A stretch of DNA of 64,000 nt from contig NZ_NISI01000019.1 of the NCBI RefSeq assembly GCF_002205845.1, forward strand, positions 1 to 64,000, written 5' to 3'. Both the position numbers and the translations under genes were made by a program. The stretch is from Roseateles puraquae (GTDB taxonomy: Bacteria; Pseudomonadota; Gammaproteobacteria; Burkholderiales; Burkholderiaceae_C). This document shows positions 25,467 through 34,531 of this stretch, one piece after another. The notes under the pieces are model-generated. The model was given only the letters and a program-made list of their open reading frames with translations, ran no database searches and was not told the origin of the DNA. Position 1 is the first letter of the stretch; every line of letters begins with the position of its first letter.

Positions 25467-26353
25467 GCCCCCTCGTCTTCCACCTGCCAGGTGACGAAGT
25501 ATTTGCCGATTCGTTTGTCGATGCAGTTCGCGCCGACCTTGGCGCGCTGTCGTTGCATCGCTTCCCCGACGGGGAATCGCTGGTGCGGCTCGACGCGGAC
25601 GTGGCGGGTCGCGAAGTCGTTCTCGTGGCCAGCCTGGCTCGCCCGGACGACATCACCTTGCCCCTGCTGTTCGCCGCAGATGCGGCGCGCGACCTGGGCG
25701 CCTCTCGCGTACTGCTCGCCGCCCCCTACCTTGCCTATCTGCGCCAGGACCGGCGCTTCCACGCGGGCGAAGCAATCACCTCGCGCACCTACGCGGCATT
25801 GCTGTCCAATGCTTTCGACGGCCTGGCAACCGTCGACCCGCACCTGCACCGCTATCACTCGCTGGATGAGATCTACCGCATGCCAACGCGCGTGGTGCAC
25901 GCCGCCTCGCCCATCGCCGATTGGATCCGTGCAAATGTCGAACGGCCGCTGCTGATCGGCCCCGACGACGAAAGTGAGCAGTGGGTCTCGGAGGTTGCCG
26001 AGGGCTGCGGCGCACCGTTCACGGTGCTGCAGAAGACCCGCCGCGGCGACCGCGACGTCGAGGTCAGCTTGCCCGACGTCTCTGGCTGGAGTGACCGACA
26101 GCCGGTCTTGGTGGATGACATCGTCTCCAGCGCGCGGACGATGATCCAGGCCGTCGGCAGCGTGCGCCGCGTCGGGTTGGCGCCGCCCTTGTGCATCGGC
26201 GTTCACGCGTTGTTCGCGCCGGGCGCCTACGCCGAACTGCGCGCAGCCGGTCCGAAGGCTGTCATCACCTGTGACACCGTACCGCATGCCTCGAACGGCA
26301 TCAGCGTCGTGGCGCCGCTAGCGCGCGCGATCGAGGACCTGCTGGGGAGATGA
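25463..26353 (+). CDS. Ribose-phosphate pyrophosphokinase homologue
   Basis: A 296-aa PRPP-synthetase-family protein. Seen are RFPDGESLVRL (N-terminal), YLAYLRQDRRFHAGEAITS, VDPHLHRYHSL and the PRPP loop VLVDDIVSSARTM. Being encoded next to an AMP-phosphorylase-type enzyme, it may interconvert ribose phosphates and PRPP in that pathway rather than serve as the housekeeping Prs. It overlaps the neighbouring genes by 4 bp on both sides. Confidence 0.85.
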   Translation: MSPLVFHLPGDEVFADSFVDAVRADLGALSLHRFPDGESLVRLDADVAGREVVLVASLARPDDITLPLLFAADAARDLGASRVLLAAPYLAYLRQDRRFHAGEAITSRTYAALLSNAFDGLATVDPHLHRYHSLDEIYRMPTRVVHAASPIADWIRANVERPLLIGPDDESEQWVSEVAEGCGAPFTVLQKTRRGDRDVEVSLPDVSGWSDRQPVLVDDIVSSARTMIQAVGSVRRVGLAPPLCIGVHALFAPGAYAELRAAGPKAVITCDTVPHASNGISVVAPLARAIEDLLGR

Positions 26354-27534
26354 GCCGCATGAACCGCGACTACAGCCCCGGCGGCCCGTCGGTCCTGCGC
26401 AGTCTCTGGCTGGTTCTCGCTCAAGCAATCACCATTGCGGTTGGGGTGTTGCTCGCCTGGCGTGCTCTGGGGCCCGCTCCGGCCGGCCCATCGCCCGCCC
26501 CTGACGTCGTCTCGGTACAGGAGGCCCCACACCCTGCGTCTGTAGCCTCGATTCAAAACAGGGTTGCAACTGCGAGCCTGGAGGGCGGCTTCCGCACAGC
26601 CGCCGCCAAGGCCTCAGCCTCGGTGGTGAACATCTACACCCGGAAGACTCCGCCACGCCGGCTGCCGAACTGGCTACGTCCCGACGGCGGTGAGGACGGG
26701 GCGACACAGGGGGCGTCGAGCCTCGGGTCGGGAGTGATCGTCGCCGCGCAGGGCTATATCTTGACCAACAACCATGTGGTCGAGGGCGCCGACGAGATCG
26801 CGGTCATGCTGCCGGGCGAAAAGGTGGCGGAGGCCCGCGTCGTCGGCACCGATCCCGAGTCCGACCTCGCGGTGCTTCGCGTCGAGATCGCGGGGCTGCA
26901 GCCGATCACCTTCGCCGACCCCGCCTCTGTGCAGGTGGGGGACGTGGTGCTCGCGGTGGGTGACCCCTTCGGCGTCGGCCAGACGGTGACTCAAGGCATC
27001 GTCAGCGCCACCGGCCGCAACCGCCTGGGCATCAACACCTTCGAGAACTTCATCCAGACCGACGCAGCGATCAATCCAGGCAACTCTGGCGGCGCACTGG
27101 TCGACACCTCGGGCCACCTGGTGGGCATCAACACGGCGATCTACTCGCGCAGCGGAGGCTCTCAGGGCATCGGCTTCGCGATTCCGGTGAGCCTGGCACG
27201 CCAGGTCATGGAGCAGATCATCGCGACCGGCCGCGTCAGCCGCGGCTGGCTGGGTGTAAGCGCTCGAGACGTGATCCATGAAACCACCGGTGCGGCCGCC
27301 GGTGCGGCGCTGGTGGCTGTGCAACGGGACGGGCCAACGGACCAAGCCGGACTGAGGGCCGGCGATACCGTGCTGGCAATCAATGGCAAGGAGATTCCCG
27401 ACACCGCGGCGCTGATCAACGAAACGGCGGCCATCAAGCCCGGCAGCCAAGCGCAGTTCAAGGTCCTGCGCGGGCGAGAGGCCACCACAGTTCTTGTCGA
27501 ACTCGGGCAGCGGCCTGCGGTTCGCAAGCGTTGA
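26350..27534 (+). CDS. DegS/HtrA-like serine protease
   Basis: A 394-aa S1C protease. One N-terminal membrane anchor (VLAQAITIAVGVLLAW), a catalytic domain with H in TNNHVVEG, D in DPESDLAVLRV and S in NPGNSGGALV, and a single PDZ domain (GAALVAVQRDGPTDQAGLRA). One anchor plus one PDZ matches DegS rather than DegP. Likely role: periplasmic protein quality control or stress signalling. It begins inside the end of the previous gene (ATGA). Confidence 0.9.
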   Translation: MSRMNRDYSPGGPSVLRSLWLVLAQAITIAVGVLLAWRALGPAPAGPSPAPDVVSVQEAPHPASVASIQNRVATASLEGGFRTAAAKASASVVNIYTRKTPPRRLPNWLRPDGGEDGATQGASSLGSGVIVAAQGYILTNNHVVEGADEIAVMLPGEKVAEARVVGTDPESDLAVLRVEIAGLQPITFADPASVQVGDVVLAVGDPFGVGQTVTQGIVSATGRNRLGINTFENFIQTDAAINPGNSGGALVDTSGHLVGINTAIYSRSGGSQGIGFAIPVSLARQVMEQIIATGRVSRGWLGVSARDVIHETTGAAAGAALVAVQRDGPTDQAGLRAGDTVLAINGKEIPDTAALINETAAIKPGSQAQFKVLRGREATTVLVELGQRPAVRKR

Positions 27535-27544
27535 TTGCCGACCG

Positions 27545-28141
27545 ATGCTGCGCAGGACGATAGAAAACCGCCTGTTGCGCGCGCTGTCGGCACGCGCCGA
27601 CCGGCCGGCCTTTCCCCTTGTGGTGGCCGGGGCCGCAGCCGCAGCCACGCTGTCGATGTCGGTGCCGTTTGCTGGCCTCCTGGTTGCAGCGGTGCTGTTG
27701 GCGCCGCGACGCTGGATCGCCATTGCCTGCGGCGCCAGCATGGGTGCAGCGGCCGGAGCACTGGTCCTGTACCTGGTGTTCCACCATCTGGGCTGGAACC
27801 GCTTTTTCGCCAGCTACCCCGATATCGTGCAATCAACGGCTTGGCGGGATGCAACCGACTGGCTCACCCGCTACGGGGTCGGCAGCCTTCTGGTCATCGC
27901 GGCCCTTCCGCTGCCACTGACGCCGGCGCTGATATTTGCCGCCATCTCGCGACTGCCGGTCGGCGAGGTGATCCTCGCGCTATGGATGGGCAAGCTCGCC
28001 AAGTACCTCGTGTACTCCTGGGCCACGTCGTATTTTCCGGATCGCCTGCTGCAGCGCAGCCAACGTCAATTGCAGGATATGGGCGCGCTCCTGTCCCGTA
28101 TCCGGCACCAACCCACACTACCGACCAAGGAATCCCGCTAA
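27545..28141 (+). CDS. Membrane protein, DedA/VTT-like (YqaA type)
   Basis: A 198-aa protein with four or five hydrophobic segments and a DedA/VTT-like central part (RYGVGSLLVIAALPLPLTPA followed by a helix after LPVGEVILALWMGKLAKYL). VTT proteins are lipid-flippase-related. ATG at 27545 is chosen; the frame opens further upstream but overlaps the protease. It shares one base with the next gene (TAATG). Confidence 0.65.
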   Translation: MLRRTIENRLLRALSARADRPAFPLVVAGAAAAATLSMSVPFAGLLVAAVLLAPRRWIAIACGASMGAAAGALVLYLVFHHLGWNRFFASYPDIVQSTAWRDATDWLTRYGVGSLLVIAALPLPLTPALIFAAISRLPVGEVILALWMGKLAKYLVYSWATSYFPDRLLQRSQRQLQDMGALLSRIRHQPTLPTKESR

Positions 28142-28782
28142 TGTGTTTCTCCGCCGAAGCCAGCTTCACCGCCGGCGCCGTGCTGCTGGTGATCGGCGCC
28201 GTCACGGTGCGGCAGGCGCGCTCTCGCCGCGAAATGCCCTATGCGCTGATTCCTCTGCTGTTCGCGCTGCAGCAATTGCTGGAGGGCGCCCTGTGGCTGA
28301 CCTTCCCGGACCGGGCACCGGCGCTGAACGCATGGCTCACCCAGGGCTACTCGTTGTTTTCTCATGTGCTGTGGCCTATCTACGTGCCGTTGGCCGCGCT
28401 CGCGATGGAGGATCACCCGTTGCGGCGGCGCATCCTCATAGCCATCGCGGTGGCCGGGTCACTGGTCGGCCTCTACCTGCTTGCGACGATGGTCCGCGTG
28501 CCCATCGTCGCGCGCGTCACCGGTCATCACATCCTCTATGACTCGCCGCACTTCTACGTTCTGGCGACGATGGCGCTCTACCTCATCGGGACCAGCGTCA
28601 GCCTGATGTTTTCCAGCCATCGCCGCGTCAAGGTCTTCGGCGCCGCCGCGTTCGCTTCTGCAGTCGCGGCATACGCGTTCTACGCGACCTGGTTCATTTC
28701 CGTGTGGTGCTTCTTTGCCGCCCTGCTCAGCGTGATCGTGGCCTGGCATTTCCGCGTACGAACTCAGCCAAGCATGGCCTGA
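28141..28782 (+). CDS. DUF6629-type seven-helix membrane protein
   Basis: A 213-aa protein with the N-terminal MCFSAEASF motif of DUF6629-type integral membrane proteins and six to seven helices. His and Tyr residues sit in loops (GHHILYDSPHFYV). Function unknown. Start at 28141 overlaps the preceding stop. The 199 bp after it (28783-28981) carry the leader of the next gene and only a weak FNR-like half site. Confidence 0.75.
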   Translation: MCFSAEASFTAGAVLLVIGAVTVRQARSRREMPYALIPLLFALQQLLEGALWLTFPDRAPALNAWLTQGYSLFSHVLWPIYVPLAALAMEDHPLRRRILIAIAVAGSLVGLYLLATMVRVPIVARVTGHHILYDSPHFYVLATMALYLIGTSVSLMFSSHRRVKVFGAAAFASAVAAYAFYATWFISVWCFFAALLSVIVAWHFRVRTQPSMA

Positions 28783-28981
28783 CTGCAGGGCTTGCCGCCT
28801 GGACCAAGCCGACCCACGTCGCCAATGTCCAGTCGACCGCCCTTTATCGACCTGACGGAGGCGCCATCCGCATTGGCTAGGTTTGATGTGGCGCAAGGAC
28901 CCGTCGTGCCGAAGCAATGACATTACCGAAGCTGCCACTTCAGCAGTCCATGCGTCTAGCAACATGATTACGGAGACAATC

Positions 28982-30334
28982 ATGGCCTTTGCGTATCGGA
29001 TTCCACCCCTAGCTCGGTTCACTCTGCAGCTTTGTTTCCTGCTCTCTGGGCTCCTGCTGCTCGCACCGCAGACCGCCCAAGCAGTCCCAAGCTTCGCGCG
29101 CCAGACCGGCATGCAGTGTGCCGGCTGCCATACCGCATTCCCGCAGCTGAACAGCTTCGGGCACCAGTTCAAACTGCGCGGCTACACGCTGGGCAACGCG
29201 AATGCTGAGGCTCCCTTCCCGGCGAACCTTCCGGTGTCTGCGCTCCTACTGGTCACGCGCACATCCACCGAGAGCACCTCAGGGGTTGACGCCGAGATGC
29301 TGCCGCGAGATCGACAGGCCATCGCGCAGACAGCCGGCGTCTACTACGCGGGACGGATCAACGAACGCACCGGTGCCATGGTCCAGTACAGCTACGACGG
29401 GATCGAACGCCGATGGGGCGTCGAGATGGCCGACTTGCGGTTTGCGGACTCCACCGAGGTGGCAGGCGGACGCGAGCTGCTGTTCGGGGTGACGCTCAAC
29501 AACGCGCCGACTCTCACCGACGTTTGGAATAGCACCCCGATGTGGAGCTTTCCCCACGTCGATTCCGCGGGCGTGATGCCAATTGCCAGCACCATGCTCG
29601 ACATGCAACTGAACTCGCAGGTCGGCGGAATCACAGGCTATGCGCTGTTCGACAACCTTGTGTACGCCGAGGCTGGCATCTACCGGTCTGCGAAGTCCGG
29701 GGTGATGAGGCCGCTGGGCTTGGGCGTGGAGAAGACACACGTCGTCGATGGATACGCACCCTACTGGCGCCTCGCACTTCAGCGCGATTTCGGAGCCCAT
29801 AGCGTTTCAGCGGGCGTCCTTGGTCTGAATGCCCGGGTGCTGATGGATCCCAACGACCCAGCGATGGCCAGCGACAGATTTCGCGATATCGCCATCGACG
29901 CCCAGTACCAGTACGTCGATGGCGAACACGCTTTCTCTAGTCAGGTGCTATACATGCAGGAGCGCCAACGCCTGGTGGCCAGCGTCGCACAAGGCATGGC
30001 GACCAACGAAGGCAACACCCTCAAGACCTATCGAATCACCGCACACTATCTTTATCGCCATATGCTGGGCGGGGGGCTGCAGATCTTCTCGACCCGTGGG
30101 TCAATGGACCCCATGCGCTACGGGATGGGTCCAGGCATGGGCAGCATCAACGGCAGACCAGACACCACGGGCTGGATTGCCGAGTTCGACTACTTTCCGG
30201 TCGAGAACGTCAAGCTGGCCCTGAGACACACGGCCTATCGCAAGTTCAATGGTGGAACGGTTGACTACGACGGATTCGGCCGCAATGCCAAAGACAACGG
30301 CAACTGGTTCTTGATGGGATGGCTGATGTTCTGA
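28982..30334 (+). CDS. Cyc2-like outer-membrane monohaem cytochrome-porin
   Basis: A 450-aa protein: signal peptide to about residue 32, then the stretch PSFARQTGMQCAGCH (haem site C46-x2-C49-H50) followed by FPQLNSFGHQFKLRGY. A body of alternating beta strands fits a 16-strand porin and ends in F (WFLMGWLMF). The short N-terminal c-type haem segment fused to a porin, the PxFARQTG lead-in and the length match the Cyc2 family, whose best-known members oxidise Fe(II) at the cell surface. Substrate here is unknown. CGGAGA precedes ATG 28982. Confidence 0.72.
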   Translation: MAFAYRIPPLARFTLQLCFLLSGLLLLAPQTAQAVPSFARQTGMQCAGCHTAFPQLNSFGHQFKLRGYTLGNANAEAPFPANLPVSALLLVTRTSTESTSGVDAEMLPRDRQAIAQTAGVYYAGRINERTGAMVQYSYDGIERRWGVEMADLRFADSTEVAGGRELLFGVTLNNAPTLTDVWNSTPMWSFPHVDSAGVMPIASTMLDMQLNSQVGGITGYALFDNLVYAEAGIYRSAKSGVMRPLGLGVEKTHVVDGYAPYWRLALQRDFGAHSVSAGVLGLNARVLMDPNDPAMASDRFRDIAIDAQYQYVDGEHAFSSQVLYMQERQRLVASVAQGMATNEGNTLKTYRITAHYLYRHMLGGGLQIFSTRGSMDPMRYGMGPGMGSINGRPDTTGWIAEFDYFPVENVKLALRHTAYRKFNGGTVDYDGFGRNAKDNGNWFLMGWLMF

Positions 30335-30412
30335 TACTGAGCGAGCAAGGCGCGAAGAAGCCCGTCGGCGCCTTCACTCACCATAGCTGGAGCGACGCGC
30401 CGAATCGATCAA

Positions 30413-30754
30413 TCAGTTTCGCTCTGTGTCGTTGCGGCTGACGTACACCACCAGTTCCTTGCTCGCGAAGCCGGCAGGCGCGACCTTTCGAAAATCGACA
30501 GCACGATGACTGACAACGTCGAAGCGCCAGGTGAAGGTCTTGTCGCCATTTCGAAAGGTGATGGTGTCACCGCACTTGGCGTTGATGGCCTCGACGCTGT
30601 TCACGTCAACGACTCGCGTGGCCTGCTCGGCGCTGTTCGGACCTCCATACCACGAACGCCCGTTGTTAAAGGTATCGGGTTGAGTAGTCGCGGAGGCGAG
30701 GACTGATGCGCTCAGCAGGATGGCAGCGGTACCAAAGGACTTGAACTTGGACAT
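30413..30754 (-). CDS. CzcE-like periplasmic metal-binding protein
   Basis: A 113-aa protein starting at ATG 30754 (GGAG seven bases upstream). The signal peptide is TAAILLSASVLASA; the mature part has an Ig-like pattern with VVDVNSVEAINAKCGDTITF, FTWRFDVVS and ELVVYVSRNDTERN, close to CzcE-type proteins that bind copper in the periplasm. A CopR-type box lies 109 bp upstream with the conserved CTAGAGT element, so it is probably part of the copper regulon. It converges with the Cyc2-like gene. Confidence 0.75.
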   Translation of the reverse strand: MSKFKSFGTAAILLSASVLASATTQPDTFNNGRSWYGGPNSAEQATRVVDVNSVEAINAKCGDTITFRNGDKTFTWRFDVVSHRAVDFRKVAPAGFASKELVVYVSRNDTERN

Positions 30755-30822
30755 GATGATCTCCGACATGAAGCACCGGCGCTGCGGGGATCGCATCACT
30801 CGGTGTTCGCTTCATGAACAGG

Positions 30823-30877
30823 ACTCTAGGAAGCAGCGCTGAACGGCAAACCGTCGGCAAGATGACGGTTTTGTCAG
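30823..30877 (-). promoter_or_regulatory. CopR/CusR-type box and CTAGAGT element of the czcE-like gene
   Basis: On the minus strand the box CTGACAAAACCGTCA (30877-30863) is followed after 33 nt by CTAGAGT (30829-30823). The same pair with 32-33 nt spacing occurs at 58325-58271 and 62728-62781. The likely -10 is TAGAGT. The box would be centred near -53 from the start, as for CusR-type activators. Confidence 0.65.
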
Positions 30878-30881
30878 GGCG

Positions 30882-32027
30882 TCAAAAGAACCACTGAGCC
30901 TGCGCGAGGGCGGCGCCTGGCATCCGGCCGTGCTCGCTGCGGGGGCCGCCCCCGAAAGACCGCAGGCCCACGGTCAGTTCCACGTCTGCCCGCCACGACC
31001 ACACCAGGCGGGTGTCGAGCCCACGGCTGCGGTCATCGACGTTGACGGCGACATAGGTCGACCATTTCAGCAATGGCGTGATGTCATAGGACGCGTACAA
31101 ACCGGCGTAGCGCGTCGCCAGACTGGTGATCCGTCCTGCGCGCAGCCCGACCCAGTCGTAAGACGCGAGATCCCGGGAACCGGCCCCGTTTCCGTACAGC
31201 TCCGCGCTCAGCGTGAGCCCGTTGGCGAAGGCATAGTCAGCGCCCACCATCCACCGGCTGAATCCTGGCCCAGCCTGCGGGGTGAGCCTGGCGGCCTCCG
31301 CCCGCACGCCGGCATTGCCGATCTGGCTGGCGATGTCCGTGCCGAGAATCTTCAGCCCTGCCAGGTGCCCCCCCACGATGGAGCCGTCCACGCCCGCCAT
31401 GTTGCCGTGCCACTGCAACGCCCGGTTGGCGGAACCGCGCAGGGGCGACGGGGCGTAGACAAAGGACGCACGGGCCAGCGGCCCGAGTTTCGCTTCGAGC
31501 AATGCAGCATCGACGCCCACTCGCTCCTCGCGCTCCAGCGCCAGGGGATTCACCGGATTCAGGATGTCCAGCGGACTCCAGAACCGGCCCGTTCCCCAGG
31601 CGATGCGCTGGCGTCCAAGCCGAAGATCGATGTCCCAACGGCTCAGCGTGAGTGCGCCCCGGTGCACCCAATGGCGCCCATAAACGTCGCCGCGTTCAAC
31701 GTAGTTCGCATCGGCCCGCCAATACTGTGCCGGCGGCACATCCTTCTGGGCGTGGAAGTCTGTACTGTCAAGATAGCTGCCCAACAGCACTTCGTTGTCG
31801 TACTGCAGGTCGACTGCCACGCCCGGCATCAGATCACCCTTGGCTTCGATGCGCAGCCGATTCAGGTTCAGTAGGTACGGCTCCCCCGTCGAGGCCCTGG
31901 ACCGCAGGCCGATGGATTTGAGGCTGCCCGACCATTCCAGGGCCCGGGCAGGCGAAGCGGCCATGCCACCGATCAGCCCGGCTGCCAGCAGGGCCACGCG
32001 CCAGCGAGTGTTGCGCGGTCGGCTCAT
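30882..32027 (-). CDS. Outer-membrane beta-barrel protein (DUF1302-like)
   Basis: A 381-aa protein with signal peptide (ALLAAGLIGGMAASPARA) and repeated amphipathic strands ending in F (AQAQWFF). Features such as RLGRQRIAWGTGRFWSPLDI and NPVNPLALEREERVGVDA resemble DUF1302-type or phosphoporin-like barrels. It is last in a run with an FtsX permease, an ABC ATPase and a LolA-like protein, which suggests an envelope lipid or lipoprotein route. Function unknown. Confidence 0.65.
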   Translation of the reverse strand: MSRPRNTRWRVALLAAGLIGGMAASPARALEWSGSLKSIGLRSRASTGEPYLLNLNRLRIEAKGDLMPGVAVDLQYDNEVLLGSYLDSTDFHAQKDVPPAQYWRADANYVERGDVYGRHWVHRGALTLSRWDIDLRLGRQRIAWGTGRFWSPLDILNPVNPLALEREERVGVDAALLEAKLGPLARASFVYAPSPLRGSANRALQWHGNMAGVDGSIVGGHLAGLKILGTDIASQIGNAGVRAEAARLTPQAGPGFSRWMVGADYAFANGLTLSAELYGNGAGSRDLASYDWVGLRAGRITSLATRYAGLYASYDITPLLKWSTYVAVNVDDRSRGLDTRLVWSWRADVELTVGLRSFGGGPRSEHGRMPGAALAQAQWFF

Positions 32028-32029
32028 GC

Positions 32030-34531
32030 TCAGCCGTGCCTGATTGCCGCACTTGGGTCGAGCCTGGCTGCACGCACCGCCGGATACAGCGACACGGCCA
32101 CGCTCGCCATGAAGAGGCCGACCCCGGGGCCCACCAGGTTGCCGGCGACCAACCGCGGGTAGACGATGCCTGTCAGCCCCGGAATGGCGCTGTAGTCACG
32201 GTAGAAGCCCGACAGATCCAACCCGATGGTGCCAAACAGCGCGACAACCGCCGCACCGACCGCATAGCCGATTGCAGAGGCCACAAGCATCAACGCCACC
32301 GTTTCGTAGACCACCATGCGCACGATGGCGTCGGGTGGCGTGCCCAGGGCCATCATCACGCCGAACTCGCGCGTGCGCTCCGCCACCGCCATGAAGACGG
32401 TGTTCATGACCGCCAGCGCCACCACCAGGAAGAAGACCGCGACGATGACCGTACGGATGGAGCGGACCAGTCCAAGCATGTCGGCCACACGAGGAAGCAA
32501 GCGTGGCCACGTTGACGCGATCAGGCCCGCCTTCGCCAGCCCAGGTGCCAGGCGCGCGGCCGCAGCATCCACATCGGCACGGTCCGACAGCCGCAGATTG
32601 ATTGACGAGACGCGCTGGCCAAGGCCCAGCATGCGCTGCGACGCTGCCAGCGTGACGAAGACCATCGCACCGTCGAACGCGCTGCTTTCGGTGGCGAAGA
32701 TGCCGCGCACCCGGAAGGCTGCAGTACCCAGCTCGCCGGCCAACCCCGGCGCCATCAGGACCAACTTCTCGCCCAGCCGGATACCCAGCTTCTCGGCCAG
32801 GCGTCGGCCGATGACGATGTCGCGGTCCGCGCCCTGCTCCAGCGCGCGCCCTTCCACAAACGTCCGGTGCAGGATGGTGATGCCACGTTCGAGCGCCGGA
32901 TCGACCCCGTACAGCAAGACTCCCAAGGACTTCGTCGCACTGGTGGCGAGGGCTTGAGCCTGCACCCGAGGTGCCGCCGCCAGGATGCCGGGCTGATCGC
33001 GCACGGCGGCCAGTGCGGCGGAACCATCGAAGGCGAGTTCCGGCGCCAGGTCGCGCCGAAGACCTTCGCGCTCGATCTGCAGATGACCGGTGACGTAGCG
33101 CGTCGAGTTGTCGACCAGCTGTTCGCCGAAGCCATCGAAGAAGCCGTAGAGGAATACGTAGGCGACGATGGCGAAGGAAGCCCCGAAGACCGTGATCGCG
33201 CTGCGCTTGCGATTGCGCAGCAGGTTGCGGCCGGCAATCCGGGCGAAAACTGGCAGGATCGACTTGCGCGAAGCACCCTGCCGCTCGCGCCGACGGCCGA
33301 AGGCTCTCTCGCCAACGCCGCGGATCGCGGCAACAGGCTCAAGCGTTGCGGCGCGAAAGGCTGGATACAGCGCCATGACCAACGCGATCAGCAGGACCAG
33401 CAGCGAAATGACCAGGCTGCGATCGGCTCGAACGACGGGATATATGACATCGGCCAGGCCAGGCATCGCTCGTAGGCCGGCCTCGAAGGCGCCCAGATCG
33501 ATGCCTGCGCGCCCAAAAGCCGCCGTCGTGCCGACCCCGACGATATTGCCGAGCAGCAGACCTGCCGCTCCAAGCAACAGCGCCTCGGCGACAACGAGGC
33601 GGAACAGCATCGACTGGGTGGTGCCGAGCGCCAGCATGATGCCGAACTCGCGGGTGCGCTCGAGAACGGCCATCAGCACCGGATTGGCCACGCCGGCGGC
33701 GACCATCACGAAGAAGATCGTCAGAACGACGAAGCCCATGACCTCGTGGAAGCGGATGCTGATCGCCACCATGGGCAGCAATACAGGCCAGCCGATCACC
33801 TCGTACGCGCCGCCCGCTCGAGCGGAAAGCGACTGTTCGGCCGCGCCCATCGCGCCGCGATCGCGCAGGCGTACCGCCACCGCGGTAGCGGCATCCGGCG
33901 CGGAGAGAAACTCCCGCATCGCTGCCATGGGCATCACGGCCACGTAGCCGTCCAGGTCGTCGATCTTGGTGCGGAAAACGCCGCGAACCGGAACGCGTGC
34001 ACTGGCCACAGAGCCATCGAAGGCCTGTCCCACAAGCACCAGCTCGTCTCCGGCCCGCAGCGCCAGCGCCTCGGCCATCCCCTCGCCGATCAGTACACCG
34101 CTATCTCCAGTGCCATTGAAGCCGCGGCCGTCGACGATGGCTTTGAACAGATCCGTGACACGGGCCTCCCCCGCCGTATCAACGCCGAAAGCCATGATGC
34201 CCCGAGATCGATCTGCGCGGCTCGCCAGCACAGTGGTCTCAAGACGCAGCGTCGCGGCCACCACCGAGGGGTCGGCCGTGACCTGATCCAGAAGACGTGC
34301 GCCTGTCTCGATCGCCCGGTCCAGACTGGGGTCGTCGTGGTAACCCTTCAGGTGCAGCTGAAGGTCGGCTGCAAAGTAGCGGGTGGTGTTGTTCACCATC
34401 TGCCGGTTCATGCCGTCGACGAAGCCCCACAGGAAGGTCAGCGCGGCCAGCCCAACAGCGATCGACAGCACCGTGATGACGGAGCGACGCCTGTTGCGCA
34501 TCACATTGCGCGAGGCCAACGTCCAGATCAT
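32030..34531 (-). CDS. Tandem FtsX/LolE-type ABC permease (double-length fusion)
   Basis: An 833-aa protein made of two FtsX-type permeases head to tail. Unit 1 begins IWTLASRNVMRNRRRSVITV and unit 2 (from about residue 430) begins RIAGRNLLRNRKRSAITVFG. Each has an N-terminal helix, a periplasmic MacB-like domain and three C-terminal helices; the repeated VLERTREFGIMLALGT and VAERTREFGVMMALGT mark the same place in each. LolC/LolE or MacB permeases are normally separate proteins. ATGA overlap with the ATPase gene. Confidence 0.85.
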   Translation of the reverse strand: MIWTLASRNVMRNRRRSVITVLSIAVGLAALTFLWGFVDGMNRQMVNNTTRYFAADLQLHLKGYHDDPSLDRAIETGARLLDQVTADPSVVAATLRLETTVLASRADRSRGIMAFGVDTAGEARVTDLFKAIVDGRGFNGTGDSGVLIGEGMAEALALRAGDELVLVGQAFDGSVASARVPVRGVFRTKIDDLDGYVAVMPMAAMREFLSAPDAATAVAVRLRDRGAMGAAEQSLSARAGGAYEVIGWPVLLPMVAISIRFHEVMGFVVLTIFFVMVAAGVANPVLMAVLERTREFGIMLALGTTQSMLFRLVVAEALLLGAAGLLLGNIVGVGTTAAFGRAGIDLGAFEAGLRAMPGLADVIYPVVRADRSLVISLLVLLIALVMALYPAFRAATLEPVAAIRGVGERAFGRRRERQGASRKSILPVFARIAGRNLLRNRKRSAITVFGASFAIVAYVFLYGFFDGFGEQLVDNSTRYVTGHLQIEREGLRRDLAPELAFDGSAALAAVRDQPGILAAAPRVQAQALATSATKSLGVLLYGVDPALERGITILHRTFVEGRALEQGADRDIVIGRRLAEKLGIRLGEKLVLMAPGLAGELGTAAFRVRGIFATESSAFDGAMVFVTLAASQRMLGLGQRVSSINLRLSDRADVDAAAARLAPGLAKAGLIASTWPRLLPRVADMLGLVRSIRTVIVAVFFLVVALAVMNTVFMAVAERTREFGVMMALGTPPDAIVRMVVYETVALMLVASAIGYAVGAAVVALFGTIGLDLSGFYRDYSAIPGLTGIVYPRLVAGNLVGPGVGLFMASVAVSLYPAVRAARLDPSAAIRHG

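Noticed and set aside
28883-28896. TTGAT-GTGG-CGCAA upstream of the Cyc2-like gene as an FNR site
   Set aside because: Only one half-site is good and the expected -10 (GACATT) is weak; too degenerate to list beside the two perfect sites.
30349-30376. AAGGCGC...GCGCCTT stem between the convergent Cyc2-like and czcE-like genes as a terminator
   Set aside because: Long 14-nt loop and no T-tract; could be chance in GC-rich DNA.
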